Positions 5,425-6,804 of a stretch of 6,804 nucleotides of DNA are shown here, in pieces. The stretch comes from UBA5436 sp964346085 (lineage in GTDB: Bacteria > Bacillota > Clostridia > Saccharofermentanales > DTU023). The DNA is taken from positions 1-6,804 of the forward strand of contig CAYFSZ010000076.1 of the NCBI GenBank assembly GCA_964346085.1, in the 5' to 3' direction. The translations under genes and the position numbers were made by a program. The notes under the pieces are model-generated. The model did not search any database. It was not told the origin of the DNA and saw only the letters and a list, made by a program, of their open reading frames with translations. Position 1 is the stretch's first letter. Each line of letters starts with the position of its first letter.

Positions 5425-6711
5425 TTATAACGTATCCAAAAACTCTAACCATTTTTTTATTTTTGCTTCATAGCCCATTTCAGTTGGTTCATAGAAGGAG
5501 TGATCCTTAATCTCATCAGGCAAAAACTGCATTTTTGCAAAATGTTGCGGATAATCATGTGCGTATTTATACCCCATCGAATAACCCAAATCTTGCATTT
5601 TATCCACAGGTGCGTTGCGAAGCGCAAACGGGATATCTCCAGTTCTTTTGTTGCGAACTAAGTTGAGTGCTTCGTCAATCCCTAGATATGTAGAATTCGA
5701 CTTCGGAGACGTGGCAATCCCCACTGCTGCCTCCGCCAAAATTATTCTAGCTTCCGGCATACCTATCATCATGCAAGCTTGATAAGCAGCCACCGCAATC
5801 GATAGCATTTGCGGATTTGCCAGTCCAACATCTTCTGCCGCACAAATGACAATTCTTCTCGCGAGAAATTCTATATCCTCTCCGCCATGCAATGCTTTTG
5901 CTAAATAAAAAAGTGTCGCATCAGGATTGCTCCCACGCATTGATTTAATAAAAGCACTAATCGTATCATAATGCGCCTCTCCCCCTTTATCAAAAGCTGG
6001 GCTGCGTTTTTGCATACAGTCTTTGATTGTTTCGAGGTCAATTCGAATGACTTGATCTTTTTCTGGCATCGTTGTCAGCACAGCGAGCTCCAAACCATTC
6101 AAGGCTGTACGCGCATCCCCATTTGATAAATCGGCAATGAAATCAAGTGCTTCTTCACTGATTGAGATATTTTCTTTCCCATATCCTCTGACTTCGTCAA
6201 TTAAGGCATTGTTAATAATTTGTTTAACATGCTGATCTGTTAATGGATATAGTTGAAAAACAGTTGATCTAGAAATTAACGCTTTATTCACTTCAAAATA
6301 CGGATTTTCTGTTGTTGCACCGATGAGGATAAGAGTTCCATCTTCGACTTGAGGCAATAATGCATCTTGTTGCGCTTTATTAAAACGGTGAATTTCATCA
6401 ACAAACAAGATGGTTCTTCCTTCAGGATTAAGAATTTGATTTTGCGTATCCTCGATGATATTTTTGATATCTTTCACACCTGAAGTCACCGCATTGATTT
6501 GCTTAAAACCAATATTGGTTGTTTTCGCAATCACTTTTGCTAAACTGGTTTTCCCTGTTCCAGGAGGCCCAAAAAGAATTATCGAACTCATCCGATCCGC
6601 TTCAATCATGCGGCGCAGCATTTTTCCTTGCGCCAAAATATGCTCTTGGCCGACATATTCGTCCAGGGAGTTCGGAGCCATACGATATGCTAATGGTTCA
6701 TTTGTTTGCAT
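5425..6711 (-). CDS. rarA: Replication-associated recombination protein A (RarA/MgsA), AAA+ ATPase
   Basis: This 428-residue cytosolic AAA+ ATPase is related to clamp-loader subunits and acts at stalled or blocked replication forks; family members are tetramers that interact with SSB. Seen in order: MAPNSLDEYVGQEHIL near residues 11-26, Walker A GPPGTGKT (48-55), Walker B ILFVDEIHRF (101-110), sensor 1 IGATTENP (130-137), the arginine-finger region LISRS (145-149), sensor 2 GDAR (198-201), and the C-terminal tetramerisation domain with RSPAFDKGGEAHYDTISAFI (about 236-255), SMRGSNPDA, EDVGLANP and MGYKYAHDYP. Length and the short N-terminus match the Bacillus-type protein rather than the longer E. 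coli form. Only a weak AGAAAGA (complement of 6719-6725) precedes the ATG. The small membrane protein gene follows after 38 bp. Complete, with no unusual changes. Confidence 0.96.
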   Translation of the reverse strand: MQTNEPLAYRMAPNSLDEYVGQEHILAQGKMLRRMIEADRMSSIILFGPPGTGKTSLAKVIAKTTNIGFKQINAVTSGVKDIKNIIEDTQNQILNPEGRTILFVDEIHRFNKAQQDALLPQVEDGTLILIGATTENPYFEVNKALISRSTVFQLYPLTDQHVKQIINNALIDEVRGYGKENISISEEALDFIADLSNGDARTALNGLELAVLTTMPEKDQVIRIDLETIKDCMQKRSPAFDKGGEAHYDTISAFIKSMRGSNPDATLFYLAKALHGGEDIEFLARRIVICAAEDVGLANPQMLSIAVAAYQACMMIGMPEARIILAEAAVGIATSPKSNSTYLGIDEALNLVRNKRTGDIPFALRNAPVDKMQDLGYSMGYKYAHDYPQHFAKMQFLPDEIKDHSFYEPTEMGYEAKIKKWLEFLDTL

Positions 6712-6804
6712 GATTGAGTCTTTCTACTGATGATTTCTCTAATATTATTACTGAGTAATGAAGGATTACACGTTTTTTTTGTTATTTTCCCATTTACCCG
6801 TGTA
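6712..6804 (-). promoter_or_regulatory. rarA: rarA upstream region with a perfect 13-bp palindrome
   Basis: No coding frame is apparent to the window edge. ATTACTGAGTAAT (6747-6759) is a perfect 13-bp palindrome (6-1-6) about 36 bp before the start codon. On the minus strand it runs directly into TAATAT, a possible -10, though no good -35 (best is TGTAAT at 17 bp) is seen. The position fits an operator over a rarA promoter. An eight-T run lies at 6773-6780 on the plus strand without a preceding stem, so it is not a terminator. Confidence 0.35.

Noticed and set aside
6455..6730. Plus-strand open frames over the 5' end of rarA
   Set aside because: They cover the Walker A and N-terminal coding region of rarA in antisense and have no support of their own.
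6767..6804. Inverted repeat TACACG (6767-6772) and CGTGTA (6799-6804) around a T-rich stretch
   Set aside because: Only six bases per arm with a 26-base gap and cut by the window edge; could be chance, and the T-run lies inside the loop rather than after a stem, so it is not a terminator.

Overview
The window reads as chromosomal DNA of a low-GC Gram-positive bacterium (Bacillota). The reasons are strong AT bias, a textbook AAGGAGGTGA ribosome binding site, a lipoprotein with a Gram-positive style Q/N/S/T/E-rich tether, and a gene set typical of that phylum. TGA is a normal stop (it ends the ApbE gene), which argues against Mycoplasma-type code. A lactic-acid-bacterium or Erysipelotrichia relative is plausible, but I cannot fix a genus. 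No IS element, prophage gene, CRISPR array, tRNA or rRNA is visible.

Layout: (1) 1-148, a non-coding leader, then a plus-strand MATE-family efflux transporter (149-1528). (2) A bidirectional intrinsic terminator at 1552-1590, separating it from the minus-strand pair. (3) Minus strand: a FAD:protein FMN transferase lipoprotein (ApbE/FmnB type, 4219-3095), followed by an M18 metallo-aminopeptidase (3029-1611). (4) Plus strand, divergent from ApbE across only 42 bp: a membrane-anchored NusG-domain-II protein (EetA-like, 4262-4669) and, 4 bp later, an integral membrane Gx-transporter/Hpre_diP_synt_I protein (EetB-like, 4674-5171). (5) Minus strand: the replication-fork ATPase RarA (6711-5425), followed 38 bp later by a 72-aa two-helix membrane protein (5386-5168), whose stop codon overlaps the eetB-like stop tail to tail. 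(6) 6712-6804, the rarA upstream region, with a perfect 13-bp palindrome.

The most interesting unit is 3095-5171. An ApbE flavinyltransferase beside EetA- and EetB-like proteins is the signature of flavin-based extracellular electron transfer or extracytosolic flavinylation loci, known best from Listeria monocytogenes. Here it is a reduced, divergent module. Ndh2, the demethylmenaquinone enzymes, the flavin exporter and any FMN-accepting protein are absent from the window, so the electron donor and the flavinylated substrate must be encoded elsewhere, or the module does something else. The shared 42-bp control region holds a perfect TAGTATACTA palindrome over the likely ApbE -10 site. Neither plus-strand gene of the module has an ordinary Shine-Dalgarno sequence. 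The rest (MATE pump, M18 peptidase, RarA) looks like ordinary housekeeping.
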